64,000 nt of DNA from Muscardinus avellanarius (GCA_963383645.1 OY726563.1:38779831-38843830); one strand, 5' to 3'. Counted from the stretch's first letter, positions 45,126-56,879 are shown. A program made the numbers and translations. The notes: generated from the sequence alone by a model not told the origin.

Positions 45126-45174
<49 letters not shown>
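45126..45174 (+). repeat. (AAT)n microsatellite at the SINE tail
   Basis: About 16 AAT units directly at the end of the right-arm SINE. Confidence 0.95.
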
Positions 45175-45176
<2 letters not shown>

Positions 45177-45189
45177 TAAAAATTAAAAA

Positions 45190-45905
45190 ATCTTTTGTCT
45201 TAAAAAAGATTCCAATTTCTCCACATCTTCTCCAACACTTGTTATTTTTCATTTATTTTTATTATAGCCACTATAATGAATGTGAGATGGTCTCATTGTG
45301 GTCTTGATTTGTATTTACCTAATGAGTAATGATACTGCATATGTTTTCATGTACTTGTTGGCCATTTGGATATCTTCTTTGGAAAAATGTTTATTTGAAA
45401 GGTGGGTTTTTTGCCCATTTTTAACTGGGCTATTTATTGTCCTCTTGTGAGCTGAAAGAGTTCTTTGAGGAACCTTTATGCTAATTTCCATAGTGATTGT
45501 GCTAATTTACAATCCCACCAACAGTGTGTTTATTGAGTGTTCCTTTCCCCCCACATCCTGGCCAGCATTTATTATTTGTATTCCTGATATTCCTGATACC
45601 TACTATTCTAACTGAAGTGGAATGAAATCTCACTGTAGTTTTGACCTGCATTTCTCTGGTGACTGTAGATGCTGAACATTTTTATATATATTTGCTGGCC
45701 ATTTTTATTTCTTCTTTTAAGAAGTGTCCGTTTAGTGATGTAATATGCATGTTTGAATGCACTGCTATGAATCTATGATATAAAACTACAATGCACCAAT
45801 AAAATCAATTTTAAAAATGTCTGTTTAATCTTTTGCCTACTTAGTGATTTGGCTCTTTGTTGTTTTTGGCATTAAGCTTTTTTAGTTTTTCATATATTCT
45901 GAATA
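45190..45905 (-). mobile_element. Old L1 ORF2 C-terminal fragments (two overlapping copies in a row)
   Basis: 45190-45475 and 45480-45905 both cover the same part of ORF2 (complement of the CCAGAATATACAAAGAA-type region; TTTACAATCCCACCAACAGT in the second), so two different old insertions lie side by side or a duplication occurred. A younger 83-bp L1 stub interrupts the second. Confidence 0.65.
45735..45817 (+). mobile_element. Very short L1 3' stub with TSD
   Basis: 83 bp ending AACTACAATGCACCAATAAA plus an A-rich tail, flanked by TGTCCGTTTA (45725-45734) and TGTCTGTTTA (45818-45827), a 10-bp duplication with one mismatch. Confidence 0.7.
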
Positions 45906-45951
45906 TTAATTTTCTGTTGGAAGAGTACCTGGCAAAACTTTTCTCCTATTG

Positions 45952-46367
45952 GAAACATTGTTAGCGATCTGCTTTAAGGTCACCTCCGTTTGGCTTGGGA
46001 GGGGCACAAACTGCCCACTGAAGTGGGAATTGTTTGCACAAGGACAAGTTTCCAAGGACCAAATGGGACCAATAACCAGTGACCCTGACAGTTTCCTTGT
46101 TAACACTTTCCTTGCCTGATTCATCTGTGACTACCTTGGTGTTAATTCCCTGACTCACCCCATGATTGCTTTATTTCCTGTGATTACTGATTTCTTATAA
46201 TGTTTTGCTTATAACCCTCTATAAAAGCAAGATGCTGATGGAAGGAAGACAGGAATGGAGATATCTCTCTCCTTCCCAGCCCCCCAGCTGTAATATTGAC
46301 TCTATTGTCATTTATGTGAGAGACTACTTCTCATCAATCAATCAACATCAATGCCATCTGCTACATT
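45952..46367 (+). mobile_element. Probable solo ERV LTR
   Basis: About 415 bp that interrupts the old L1. It contains a TATA-like CTCTATAAAAGCAAGATGCT near 46218 about 150 nt from its end, and ends in CA (CATCTGCTACA). L1 sequence resumes immediately (CCCATTCTTTAGGACTTTGC). TTCTC occurs on both sides (upstream near 45943, downstream from 46368), but the exact left terminus is uncertain. Confidence 0.55.
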
Positions 46368-47445
46368 CTCCCATTCTTTAGGACTTTGCTTCACACTCTT
46401 CACTATTTCCTTTGCTATGAAGAATTTTTGTTGTTTTTGTTGGTACTACGGATCATGCCCAGGAGCATTATACCTCTGCACTATACCCCTAGACCTTTTA
46501 TATTTTTATTTTGTAACCAGCTCTCACTAAGTTTCTGAGGGTCTCATTAAGTTGCTGATCCTGGCCTGTAACATGCAATCCTTTTGTTTCAGACTCCTAA
46601 GTATTGGAATTACAGGCATGCACTACTAGGCCCAGCTACAGAAGTTTTTTTTTAATTTGATTCTATCCCATTTAGTATTTCTTGGTATTATTTCCTGTGC
46701 TTTAGAAGTCCAATTAAGAAAACTGCTGCTGGACCTATATATTGAAATGTTGTCCCTATGTTTCCTTCTAGCACTTGTAAAGTTTCTGATTTTATTCCTA
46801 GGTCTTGGATTCATTCTGCATTGAATTTTGTGCACAGTGACAGAGATCTAGCTTCATTCACCTACATATGGATATTTGGTTTTCATAGCAGTGTATGTTT
46901 AAAAGGCTGTCTTTTCTCCAATGTATGTTTTTGGCATCTTTCTCAAGGATCAGATGACTATATTTTGTGGGTCGTTTTCTGTATCCTCTATTCTATCCTA
47001 TTAGACTATGTGTCTGTTTTTATGCCGGTCCCATGTAATTTTAGTTACTGTAGTTCTGTAGTATAATTGTAAGTTCTGAGTTGTGATGCCTCCAGCATTG
47101 CTCTGATGGTTCAGAATTGCTTTGTTTATTCTGGTTCTTTTATTCTTCCATATGAGTTTTAAGGCATTTCTTTTTAGTTCTGTAAAGAATGTTGTTGGTA
47201 TTTTGATGGGGGTTACATTGAACCTGATTCTGTCTATTCATAAACATGGGAGGTTTTCCCATCTCCTCAGGTTCTTCTTTAATTTCTTTCTTCAGTGTTA
47301 CATAATTTTAATTATAGAGGTTTTTCACCTCCTTCATTAGATTTTTTCCTAGGGTATTATTTTTGAGATTACCATAAATGTAACTATTTTCCTGATTACT
47401 TTTTTAGTGAACTTATTATTGGCGTATAGGAGAGATACTAACTTT
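46368..47445 (-). mobile_element. Old L1 ORF2 fragment, continuation
   Basis: Complement of the L1 C-terminal half, colinear with the part before the LTR: TTGAATTTTGTGCACAGTGA, then GGTTACATTGAACCTGATTC, then GAGGTTTTTCACCTCCTTCA. Frame-broken. A SINE (46435-46638) is inserted. Confidence 0.7.
46435..46638 (-). mobile_element. B1-dID (MEN) SINE
   Basis: Complement of the ID half (GGATCATGCCCAGGAGCATT) and of the B1 half ending GCACTACTAGGCCCAGCT. Confidence 0.75.
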
Positions 47446-47447
47446 TA

Positions 47448-47641
47448 TGCTTTTTTGTACTGGTGATTGGATTTAGAGAACTTCTTCCCCTGAACTATAC
47501 ATCTAGCCTTTTTATTTTTAAAATTTAGACAGAGTCTAAGATGCTGAGGGTCTACATTGTTGAGGCTATCCTTGAACCTTGATCCTCCTGTCTGAGTCTT
47601 CTAGATATTGAAATTACAGGCATGTACCACTGTGCCTAGTT
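47448..47641 (-). mobile_element. B1-dID (MEN) SINE
   Basis: Diverged complement (GTACTGGTGATTGGATTTAG to CATGTACCACTGTGCCTAGT). Confidence 0.7.
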
Positions 47642-47661
47642 TACAAAGGTTCTTCTTTGTT

Positions 47662-47863
47662 TTGTTTTGGTACTGAGGATTGAATCCAGAGGCATTCTAC
47701 CTATAAGCTACTCTCCCAGATCTTTTTATCTTTTATTTTTAAAGATAATATGATTAAGTTTCCAAGGGTCTTGCTAAGTTTCCAAGGCTAGCCTTGAACC
47801 TGAAATCCCCTGTCTCAGCCTCCCAAGTACTGAGATTACAGGTGTGTGCCACTATGCTTGGCT
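47662..47863 (-). mobile_element. B1-dID (MEN) SINE
   Basis: Complement GGTACTGAGGATTGAATCCA to GTGTGCCACTATGCTTGGCT. Same orientation as its neighbour. Confidence 0.75.
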
Positions 47864-47879
47864 GACAGTAGTTCTTCTC

Positions 47880-48065
47880 TAAAGTTCTAATAAAATTCAG
47901 TTGAGTATTCATTTGATCCCAGGTCTTTCTTTGTTGAAGGGATTTTTTATTACTGTTTCAATTTCATTGCTTGTCATTCGTTTATTTAGTTTTTCTGTAT
48001 CTTCTTGGTTTAATTTTGGTAGGTTGTATATGCCAAGAAATTTATTCATTAGGAAGTATATTTTA
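47880..48065 (-). mobile_element. Old L1 ORF2 fragment (start of RT)
   Basis: Complement of the region just before and within RT fingers (TCATTTGATCCCAGGTCTTT, then TTCTTGGTTTAATTTTGGTA). It probably belongs to the same old L1 as 46368-47445, split by SINEs. Confidence 0.65.
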
Positions 48066-48249
48066 AGATCAAGAATGAGTTTGATCTTGAACATGAGTTG
48101 TAGTGCCATGGGGCATTTGATAGAATCATCTAGAAGGAATCAGTTATATTTCTACAGCTTAGGAGACAGGCTTGAGTGGAGATGTAGATTTTTAATATGA
48201 ATATATATGGAGATTACAATTGAATCCATGCTTCATCAATATTAAGAAA

Positions 48250-48602
48250 GTATATTAGTCTGCTTTTCATTACTATAATGAAATGCCTGTGGCAAATAAC
48301 TTGCTGAGTTAAAAGGATTACTTAGCTCATAGTTCTGTAGGTTCTAGTTCAGGAATGGGTGTCTTTATTGCTTTGGACCTCTGGTGATGGACAGTGAGTG
48401 GCAATAGCAGGGACATATGTCAAAGCTGAGAAGGCAGAGGGCTGGCAAGAACTCACAATCCCTTTCAAGAGCATCACTCCAATTGCCTGAGGATTTTCCG
48501 CATTACCTGACATTCTAAAGATTCCACCACCTCCCAACAGCACTAACCTTGGAACCAAGCTTTTAACACATCAACTTGGGGGACAAGCATCCAAAGTATA
48601 GC
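48250..48602 (-). mobile_element. MaLR-type LTR (reverse)
   Basis: Reads as the reverse of the MST/MLT-type LTR pattern: ATTAGTCTGCTTTTCATTAC at the left, TAGCTCATAGTTCTGTAGGT inside, and ACATCAACTTGGGGGACAAG near the right end, closing TATAGCA. Confidence 0.7.
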
Positions 48603-48625
48603 AAAGAGCACATAAAAATAATTTG

Positions 48626-48815
48626 AGGCTGGGTGTGGTGGTGCATACCTGTAATTCCAGTACTTATGAGGCCGAGATAGGAAGATGGTAGGTTCTAAGC
48701 CACTCTCAGCAACTTAGCAAGGCTCTCCACAACTTAGTGAGACCATGTTTCAAAATTAAAAAAAAATAAAACGGAGCTCAGTGGTATAATACTGAGTTCA
48801 ATTCCCAGTACCCCA
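48626..48815 (+). mobile_element. B1-dID (MEN) SINE
   Basis: Starts AGGCTGGGTGTGGTGGTGCA. The ID half is reduced (AACGGAGCTCAGTGGTATAA). Confidence 0.75.
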
Positions 48816-49785
48816 AAAATTGATAAGGGGGAGTAATAAAGTAGGTAAACAATGAGATAGTTGTACAGTAGAAGCCAAAGGGGGAATGAGATTTAACACT
48901 GTGGTTCATACTGCAGATCATTCATGAACAACCAATAAAGCTGGTAGTAAGAATACTACTGGTAATCCTGAAGAACACAGTCTGTATGGATTGTAGAGAA
49001 TGAAATCTGGCTTAGGGTGGGTTGGAACATATATCAGAAGTGAGAAAGAGGGGGAGAACAGAAGTATAGACTATTGGTTTTTAGCATCTTGGTTGGGAAA
49101 AGGTAAGGCTAGTGCAAGAGAAAGATACGGTGTTACTGAGTGCCTTAGAGTCCACAGAAAAGTACTGCAAAAAGGAGAGAAGTTGAATATATATAAGAAA
49201 GTGTGAGTCATATGTGGGATGAACCCATGAGTCTTTAGGAAATGAAGGAGGACATGGAAAATGTCAGCCTTGGGCAAGACAAAGTATGACCTCCACAGCC
49301 TACTATCTCCTTTTTTTTTTTTACCATGAATGACCATACTTGAAGGTAGGTACAGATAAAAATAACTGACAGGTTGAAGAAAACTATGAACATTTAATAC
49401 CCCATGAGAGGACAACATGATAAGATGAAGACCTCGAGGTTAATGGAGAAGACTGGAATAGACATTCTGAGGAACAGGAGAAGCTGGTCAGATAAGGTAA
49501 CCAATTAATGAGGGAAGCTGAGAGTCCAGGAGAGAGTAGAGATCATAAATCTGTAGTGGCACTAATACATTCAAAGATGTAGTATTCTATAACAGCACTC
49601 AGCAACCCAGGGTGGAAGCAGCAAAGGCAGATGATAGGATTTATTCAAGGTTGCAAACTGTAGGAAAGATTTGATAGAAGGATAATGGGCTCATTTTAGG
49701 TAAAGGAGTACCATGGTTAAGTTCAGTGGAATGGATGTCCCATAGACAAGAAACTAAAGTAAGAAAAGGCTAACAGGATGATTTT

Positions 49786-49837
<52 letters not shown>

Positions 49838-50889
49838 GTTGAAGAGTTGAAATAAGACATTGAAGAGGCTAGAAAGATAGGAGGATAAAATCCAGAGTGG
49901 TCCATTAGAATATAAAAGTTCAGAGGTAGAGATGTTTCCAAGTGGTATCAGGATCTAGGGTTTGACAATAGCAGTGAGTCACTGACATAGTTACAGGTGA
50001 AGATTATGTATTGATGTTCTTTTGAAAATCCAGGAGCCAGTGCACTATGCAGCTTCATGTGGAAATAGAAGCTACCCAGCATGAAATTAGAGCAAGAAGA
50101 AACAATGAGGTGGTGTCCAAGTTCTTAAGGAACAAAGGAGAATCTTGAGGTTTAAATGTAAAATGAAGAAGGATTGAACAAAGTATATATATTTGGCACA
50201 AATCTTAATAAAAGAGGGATTATTTTCCCTCAGAGGAGTAATGACCTCCCAATTATCTCAAGGAGCCAGGAGATGATGATCAAGCCACAATTCATGATGT
50301 GTGGTGACAAAGAATCTGCTTCTTTCACAGAAGTTGCAGGGGAGTTGGTGCTCTAGGAAAAGCCTGGAGATAGAGTTCTGTGAAGTGGTGGGGGATATAA
50401 AGGAGGTTATTTATAATGGAATGAGGGCTTCTGAGGAAAGGGTTCAAAGAAAGTCAGCAGTGGGAAAAAATCCAGGTGCAATGAAAATAATGAGTGATAA
50501 TAATAATGCTTATCAGGCATCATGTCAAAGGCTTAATAGAATTATGTTATTTGATCATTACACTAACCCTTCAATGGAGGTGTTATCTCTCTTTTGCATA
50601 CAAATCAGCTGACCCTTAGGGCATCTTGAAAATTGTCCAAAGTTATATATCTAAAAAAAGACTGAGTTGGATATGGATCTGATTTTAAGAACTGATCTCT
50701 TAACCACTAAGCCATATTGGAATGTAAGAAAAAATGCTAAAGAACTCCCATTTGGGGACAGGGTCTCTGGTGTCAGGGTGGGAGACCTCATGGATCTAAA
50801 CAACTAAGAATCTAGATATATGCTTATAGGGTGCTCAGGGTGACAGAAACCTCTGTTTAGGTCAGCATCTTGGCCTCAGAGTTCCAGGT
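48816..50889. other. Unique intergenic sequence
   Basis: About 2 kb without a gene or repeat that I recognise, apart from a (CT)n tract at 49788-49834. The longest frame (115 codons, minus, 49071-49418) has no recognisable domain and no support. Confidence 0.4.
49788..49834 (+). repeat. (CT)n microsatellite
   Basis: About 23 uninterrupted CT units. Confidence 0.95.
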
Positions 50890-51029
50890 TGTTCTAGTCT
50901 GGATCTGGAATGTCCCACAAAGGCTCATGTGTTAGAGGCTTACTTCCTCAGTGCAGCAATGTCCAGAGGTGGGGCTTTGGGAAAAGGATCAAGGATTAAC
51001 TCACTGAGATAATCAAAAGACCTGACCAC

Positions 51030-51360
51030 ATAACTTAGACGAAGGTTTATTTGCTCACAGTTTCCTTGGGGATTTGGGGTTCAGTCCATGTGAGGCCAGG
51101 GACCATGAATCGCAGGGCACTGCAGCTGGAAGTAAAGAGAGAGAAAAATGCACTGATTCTCTCTCACATCATGGAGGCCAAAAGCAAGGGAGTGAGCACG
51201 AGAAGGAGGAGTCATATATAATCCCCATTGCTGCACCCTCAGGGACCCACTTTCTCAAGCCATACCCTATTGGCCCTGGCCACCATCCAGATAATTCCAC
51301 AAAGAATATATCTGCTAATGAGAGTAAAACCACTATGAATGAGCCATATCACCCCTGAAT
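51030..51360 (-). mobile_element. LTR-like fragment nested in the MaLR LTR
   Basis: Reverse MaLR-like pattern (GGTTTATTTGCTCACAGTTT, then GACCCACTTTCTCAAGCCAT, then CCATCCAGATAATTCCACAA). Confidence 0.5.
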
Positions 51361-51468
51361 ATTAATATATCAGCTTTGGATGCATAGCTGAAGACATTAC
51401 CTGGTAGGAGAAAGTTGATCACTGGGGATGTGTTCTGGACGGGCATTTTTTCCTAGGTCCCTTCAAAA

Positions 51469-51469
<1 letters not shown>

Positions 51470-51515
<46 letters not shown>

Positions 51516-51520
51516 TCTGT
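51470..51520 (+). repeat. (CT)n microsatellite
   Basis: CT units with minor interruptions toward the right end, inside the LTR. Confidence 0.95.
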
Positions 51521-51727
51521 CTGTCTGCTTTCTGACTGTCATAGGTGAGTGCATTTTCTCTTCTACACTCTTTTCATCATGAAGCTCTGCCTCACCACAT
51601 GCCCAAAGCAATGGATCCAGCCAACATGGATTGAAACCTCTGAAATAGTGAGGCATAATACTTTTTTACTCCTTTAAATAGTTTTCCTCAGGTATTTTGT
51701 CACAGCAATGAGAAACCTACTAGTACA

Positions 51728-52024
51728 CAGATGGAATGCAGGAAGAAGATTTTTTTGGTAGTAAAGAATGATTAGTTTGGAGCAGGCACCTTCCCCCTTG
51801 GTTGAAGGAACAGATTGCAGCATTCTCACAAATGACTCCAATTTTTATTATATTTAAGCAATCAGTTAATTCAGGCTGCTGGGGAAGAATATCCATATAA
51901 ACAGTTGCTAAAGAAGGCTTTTATGGTGAAGTAAACTTAATAATTACTTATCAAAGGCATTTACTGCTCTGTGTAACCAATAGGATGTTAGAAGTTTCTT
52001 TCTGTTCACAGCTTTTAACAAAGC
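51728..52024. other. Unique sequence
   Basis: No repeat or gene that I recognise. Confidence 0.4.
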
Positions 52025-52039
52025 CAGAACTTCATTATT

Positions 52040-52121
52040 TTTTTTTAATTTTATTTTATTGGTGCACTGTATTCATACATCATAGTGGGATACAAACTTT
52101 TGTAGACATACATGCACACAT
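52040..52121 (-). mobile_element. Minimal L1 3' stub with perfect 15-bp TSD
   Basis: 82 bp: poly(T), then the complement of an L1 3' end. Flanked by CAGAACTTCATTATT at 52025-52039 and 52122-52136. The 3' end is of the same subtype as the chimeric ORF2-less elements (contains TAGTGGGATACAAACTTTTG), so it could be a truncated copy of either type. Confidence 0.9.
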
Positions 52122-52136
52122 CAGAACTTCATTATT

Positions 52137-52789
52137 GAGTAAACAGAGATAATTAAGCAAGTGTCTACTCTCTGAACTCTGAGAATATAACAAAAACAGG
52201 ATTGCAGATACAAGAAGTGCTTTTTCTTTGGGTTCTTTTTACTCCTTGCCTCCCACTACCAGTCATGCCCTTCCCACAGCCTTCTGCTTTCTAGGTACTT
52301 TGCCAGCTGTAGTGAGAGCATTGTGGTACTTAGATTCCTTCAGATCTTTCTTACTGTTTGTGCACATCCATCCTCTTGTTTTGGTATGTTTTTGCCTCTA
52401 AAGACCACATCCAGTGTCCACTCTTTTTATGATTTCTCTCTTTGCCTGGGGTAGCCTTTAGCCAGTGACTAACAGGTATGCCAGCATGAGGCTGGGTCAA
52501 CTTGGAGGCATAACTTTATGGAAGAGTACTCCTGAGGGATCAGGGTGGATGTTCATTCTATAGGACCTTGCCTGAAATTGTACTTTGGTTTGGCCTCTTC
52601 CCCCACTGTCTTCTCAGTATCTCCTGGAAATACTTTTTAAGTAAACCAAATGTACATGAGTCCTCAACTTAAGGTCTTCTTCTGGGGAAGTTAGCTTAAG
52701 ACAGAGCATCAGATAAATATTTAAGGAAAGGTCATTTAAATAGAAATTTTGAGGATATAGTTAAAATTTTGTTAAACAAAAACATATGT
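52137..52789. other. Unique sequence
   Basis: No repeat or gene that I recognise. Confidence 0.4.
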
Positions 52790-53960
52790 TAGACCATTTG
52801 AGTAGTAAAAGAGAGTAGGGGTGAATTACTTTGTAATATGAGAGTGAAGAAAGCCTTTATAACTATGACTTAAAATTAAGAAGCAATAAAAATAAAAGAT
52901 CAATAAATTTAATTACATATAAATAAAAATTGTTTAAGGTAGAATGGTATTGCCAAACACTGGGGTAAAAAAGAAAAAAGTGGGGGAGATATTGGTCAGA
53001 GTTAGGTAAGATGCACAATTCTGTATATTTAATGTATAGCTAAATGACTATATCTTACAATATTAAATTGTATACTCAAATTTTGCTAGGAGGGTAGATA
53101 CTGTGTTTCCACAAAAATTTGTTATTTAAAATTCTATAAGTAAAGTTGAAAAACGATAAGTAAAAGCAATATTTGTAATTTATATCACAAATTGAGGGCT
53201 AATTTCCCCGATATATAAAGTGCCAATAAATATTGAGAAGAAAAATGCCCCAAACCCAATAGAACAATGAGAAGAATGAAGAGTTCAAATAATACTATGT
53301 CCATATATGAGGGTATCATGAGCAATCTTACTAATATTTATGAGGAGAGAGGAGCAGGGCAGAATGTGAAGAGAAATACACCAGTTGCCGTGTACATAGA
53401 TGTGTATGTCACTTTGAATCTCAGAATGATGTTCAATTACAATGCATCAATATAAATGTACATTTTAAAAGTGAAATGGCTCTTAAACATATGGAAATAT
53501 GGTTAAACTCACTGATAACTGAAATACAAATTACCACCACTTGAAGATATTTTATACTTATCAGACTGGCAAAATTTAAATGCTTGGCAAATACCCTGTT
53601 GGCAAGGCTAGGCAGAAACATATGCTCATGTGTATTGCTGGTGGGCAGTGCAAAATGGCATGATCCCTTTGGAGGAGAATTTGGCAACATGTAACAAAAT
53701 TAAATATGTATTTATTCTCTTACTAAGCAATACTAAAGATACATTTCCATAAAAATAAAATATGTGTAAGTTTACTAGTCAGGCATTTTTCACAATAACA
53801 ATAGTTTGAAACCAATGGGCTGATTGAACAAACTATCCACATAATTGAATACTACACATCCCTAAAGAAAGAATAAGGACAATTTCTATGAATAGATATG
53901 GAATGATAACTAAGGCATATTAAGTTAAACATATATAGAATAATCTATATGGTCTACTAA
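52790..53960 (+). mobile_element. Old diverged L1 (L1M-like) ORF2 C-terminus
   Basis: Degenerate but colinear: AAAATTTAAATGCTTGGCAA, then GCTGGTGGGCAGTGCAAAAT, then AATTGAATACTACACATCCC. A short younger L1 3' end lies within (about 53290-53470, ending CAATTACAATGCATCAATAT). No open frame. Confidence 0.6.
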
Positions 53961-54049
53961 AGAAGGTGAAAATAACTTCACACATATGCATATGGAGATG
54001 CTTCTTCACTTACAGCGGGATCTATCTCAATAAATCCATCATAATTTTA

Positions 54050-54318
54050 AAATATTCTAAGTTGAGGTTGCATTTAATATACCTAACCTAGTTAACATGC
54101 TAGCTTAGCCTAGCATACTTTAAATGTGCTCAGAATGTTTATATTACTCAAAGTTGGGCATCATAAGAGAATATCATATTGCATATCATTAACCCAGGAA
54201 AGGATCAAAACTCAAAATTCACAGTACAGTTTTCACTAAATGCATATCACTTTTGTACCATTGTAAATTTAAAAAATTCATGAAGTTGAATCATTGTAAG
54301 TTGAGGATCATCAGTGTG
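54050..54318. mobile_element. Tigger-like DNA transposon, internally deleted copy
   Basis: Shares with 11850-12362 the order TACCTAACCTAGTTAACATG, then AATGTGCTCAGAATGTTTAT, then GGAAAGGATCAAAACTCAAA, ending GAATCATTGTAAGTTGAGGA. It lacks the middle part and is probably a MITE-like derivative. Confidence 0.65.
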
Positions 54319-54570
54319 TATATATACATCAATAGAAATAAAAATATATAAAATGTACAACTATATATGCATTTATGCATATAAGTTATATTTTTCCAAA
54401 AATGACATAGAAAGTATCATCAGATGCTAATAAAATTGCTGCTGTGGAGATATGATGATAAGGAGGGTATCAAGATGGGACTGATATTTCTGAGTCTGCC
54501 TTTCTGCATGTTTCTTACTTTTGAGACATATTAGCAACTTACATTTAAAAGATAGAATAGAAAAAATTCT

Positions 54571-54750
54571 AGCTGAGCATGATGGCGCAAGCATGTGATC
54601 CCAGTACTTAGGAGGCTAAGACAGGAGGATTACAGGTTGGAGACCGGTCTTAGCAACCTAGTGATCCTGTTTCTAAACTTCTAAACAAAGAATAAAAAGG
54701 GATGGGGACATAGTTCAAAAGTAGAATGCTTCCAGGTTCCAACCCTAGTA

Positions 54751-54752
<2 letters not shown>
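54571..54752 (+). mobile_element. B1-dID (MEN) SINE
   Basis: Starts AGCTGAGCATGATGGCGCAA. ID half degenerate (GATGGGGACATAGTTCAAAA). Confidence 0.75.

Positions 54753-54812
<60 letters not shown>
54750..54812 (+). repeat. (CT)n(CA)n microsatellite at the SINE tail
   Basis: About 9 CT units followed by about 22 CA units. Confidence 0.95.
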
Positions 54813-54814
<2 letters not shown>

Positions 54815-55814
54815 GAAAACCCTAATATTGACCAAATATATGAACTTTGCTATATATCAAGTTTACAGCATAACCACACAGAGAAAATATGTACATAATT
54901 TCAAGAAATTTTTAACACAATTCTCTGATTCTAATGCTCTATATATTTTGCAGCTTATATTTTATAGAGTCTTGAACTTTGCTCAGTATGATTGCAGTTA
55001 ATAAAAGCATTTGGCTTGTATATATTATTGGATAAACCAATTTGATAATTTGAGAGTGGATGAGAAACTGTTGCATATTTATTATAAGACAGGAAAAAAA
55101 GAGCAATCTATACTCCAAAAGAGGAAAGAGAAAAGGAGGAAGAGGGTGATTATGAGAAAAGTTCTTTTATACAAATGAATATCAGCTAATAAAGTATATA
55201 AGGAATGTTATAATTAGAAAAATTTCCAGGTTGCATCTTCCAAACTAATAATCAGTTCAGGTAAAGATTATCAATAGATGCTAAAACAACCATTAGGTGT
55301 GTTTGTTAGGGAACAGGAGATTCTTATGTCAAAGTATCACTTACAGATTTCTTATTAGTTGCAAAAATTAAAATCTCTCTTTAAACAGAGGGACCCAAGA
55401 ATAACTTCCTTAACCAAATGATAAAATTTAGCAAAACCAATAGAGTCATAACTTGATATTATCACCCCCTATATGTGATGCTAGCATTATCTATGAATTC
55501 TTAACAAATATTATTGTCAATTTTGCTTAACTTGAATATAATCCATCTTTAATCTAACTTACAGGCTACAGGGGAAAATGGAAAAGAGAAATGAGCTCAA
55601 GAGGAAATGATTAGACAAATCCAAAATGCAGAACAAGACAACTGTCTTGGACTCAGTAAGTCAACATCATGAAAAAACAAATTCTTCAGAGTGGAGGCTG
55701 CTCCCATCTGAAAGAAACTGAAGAGACATAATGGCCATCTGTGCAAAGTAAGGGTGTTTCTTGGTTTTAAAACAATAGTTAAATAAAATTCTAGTGACAA
55801 TGGAATAATTCCAA
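54813..55814. other. Unique AT-rich sequence
   Basis: About 1 kb with no gene or repeat that I recognise. Confidence 0.4.
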
Positions 55815-56139
55815 TATTGTATTAGTTGTCTATTGCTGCCACTTAGTGGTTTAAAACAACAAACATTATTTCACAGTTTTGGTGAGTCAGGAATCTGTGA
55901 GTGCCTTAGCTGGGTGGTTCTGGCTCAACATCTTTCACTTAATTGAAATTGAGCTGCCATCAAGGGCTGCAATCATCAAAAGATTGGACTGAGGCTTGAA
56001 GACCTGCTTCCACGTTCACTGCTATTGGATGGAGGTCTCAGTTCTTGACACGAGATCCTCTTTACAAGCTACTTGAGTGTCCTCACAATATGGCTCCTCA
56101 CTATCTCCACAATGAACAAACCAAGAAAGAAAGAGTGAT

Positions 56140-56182
<43 letters not shown>

Positions 56183-56265
56183 AAGCAAGCTCACAGGAAG
56201 ATTGTCTCTTAAGTCACATCCTGTTGCTTCCACTTTATTCTATTTATTAGAAATGATGAAGCAGA
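55815..56265. repeat. Old mammalian LTR-like repeat with (GA)n
   Basis: Same family as 7255-7795 (TTGTCTATTGCTGCCACTTA, then AGTGGTTTAAAACAACAAAC). Contains a (GA)n tract at 56142-56181. Family uncertain. Confidence 0.5.
56142..56181 (+). repeat. (GA)n microsatellite
   Basis: About 20 GA units. Confidence 0.95.
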
Positions 56266-56879
56266 TAAATAGGCATGGCCTTTTAAAGGGAGAAACATCA
56301 AATAATTTATAAATATATTTTTAAAAATTACAAATATGGACTGAATGCAAGAAGATATTATGAAGCATTGTTACTTTTCTTAAGTGTGACCATTTACTTA
56401 GGTGAAATGATTTAGAAATTTAGCATTCCAAGATGTGTGCAGAAGAATTAGGAGTGAATTGCCATAATCTGAATAAGAGAAAAAAATAAAACAGATATAC
56501 CAAAATAAGTGTGTTTGTTGAATCTGGAAAGAAGGTATACAAATACTCATTGTATCATCTTTTCAACATCTTTCTATGATTAAAACTTTGATGGTTAAAA
56601 GATAAAGGGGAAAAAGTACTGGCCATTAAGCGTGCACTAAATATCGTGCCTTATGTACTAGATACTGAGAATGATAGCCAAGACTGAGAATAGGCACAAA
56701 TTTGTAAGTAGACACAGGATCTCATGTACCAAAACAAGTTGCAGGCAGTGATAAAAGGGGAAAGTCAAGGAGGTGGGCTGAGAGGTTGGATTGTGGGGAG
56801 GAAAAGGGGGAGAAGCAAAGCAAAGTGTGAGGAACTGTCGTATTATAGATGGACTACAAATAGCTGTTCTCTACAGAAA
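56266..56879. other. Unique sequence
   Basis: No gene or repeat that I recognise. Confidence 0.4.

Larger units (their letters stand above)
50890..51727 (+). mobile_element. MaLR-type solo LTR interrupted by a second LTR fragment
   Basis: Starts TG (TGTTCTAGTCTGGATCTGGA) and ends CA (CCTACTAGTACA), with CAGGT / CAGAT as an imperfect 5-bp duplication. Structure as in the 8920-9411 LTR, including an internal (CT)n at about 51470-51520. The middle (about 51030-51360) is a different, opposite-oriented LTR-like piece. Confidence 0.65.

Noticed and set aside
49071..49418. 115-codon reverse frame as a possible gene
   Set aside because: No recognisable domain, low-complexity composition and no splice or promoter context.
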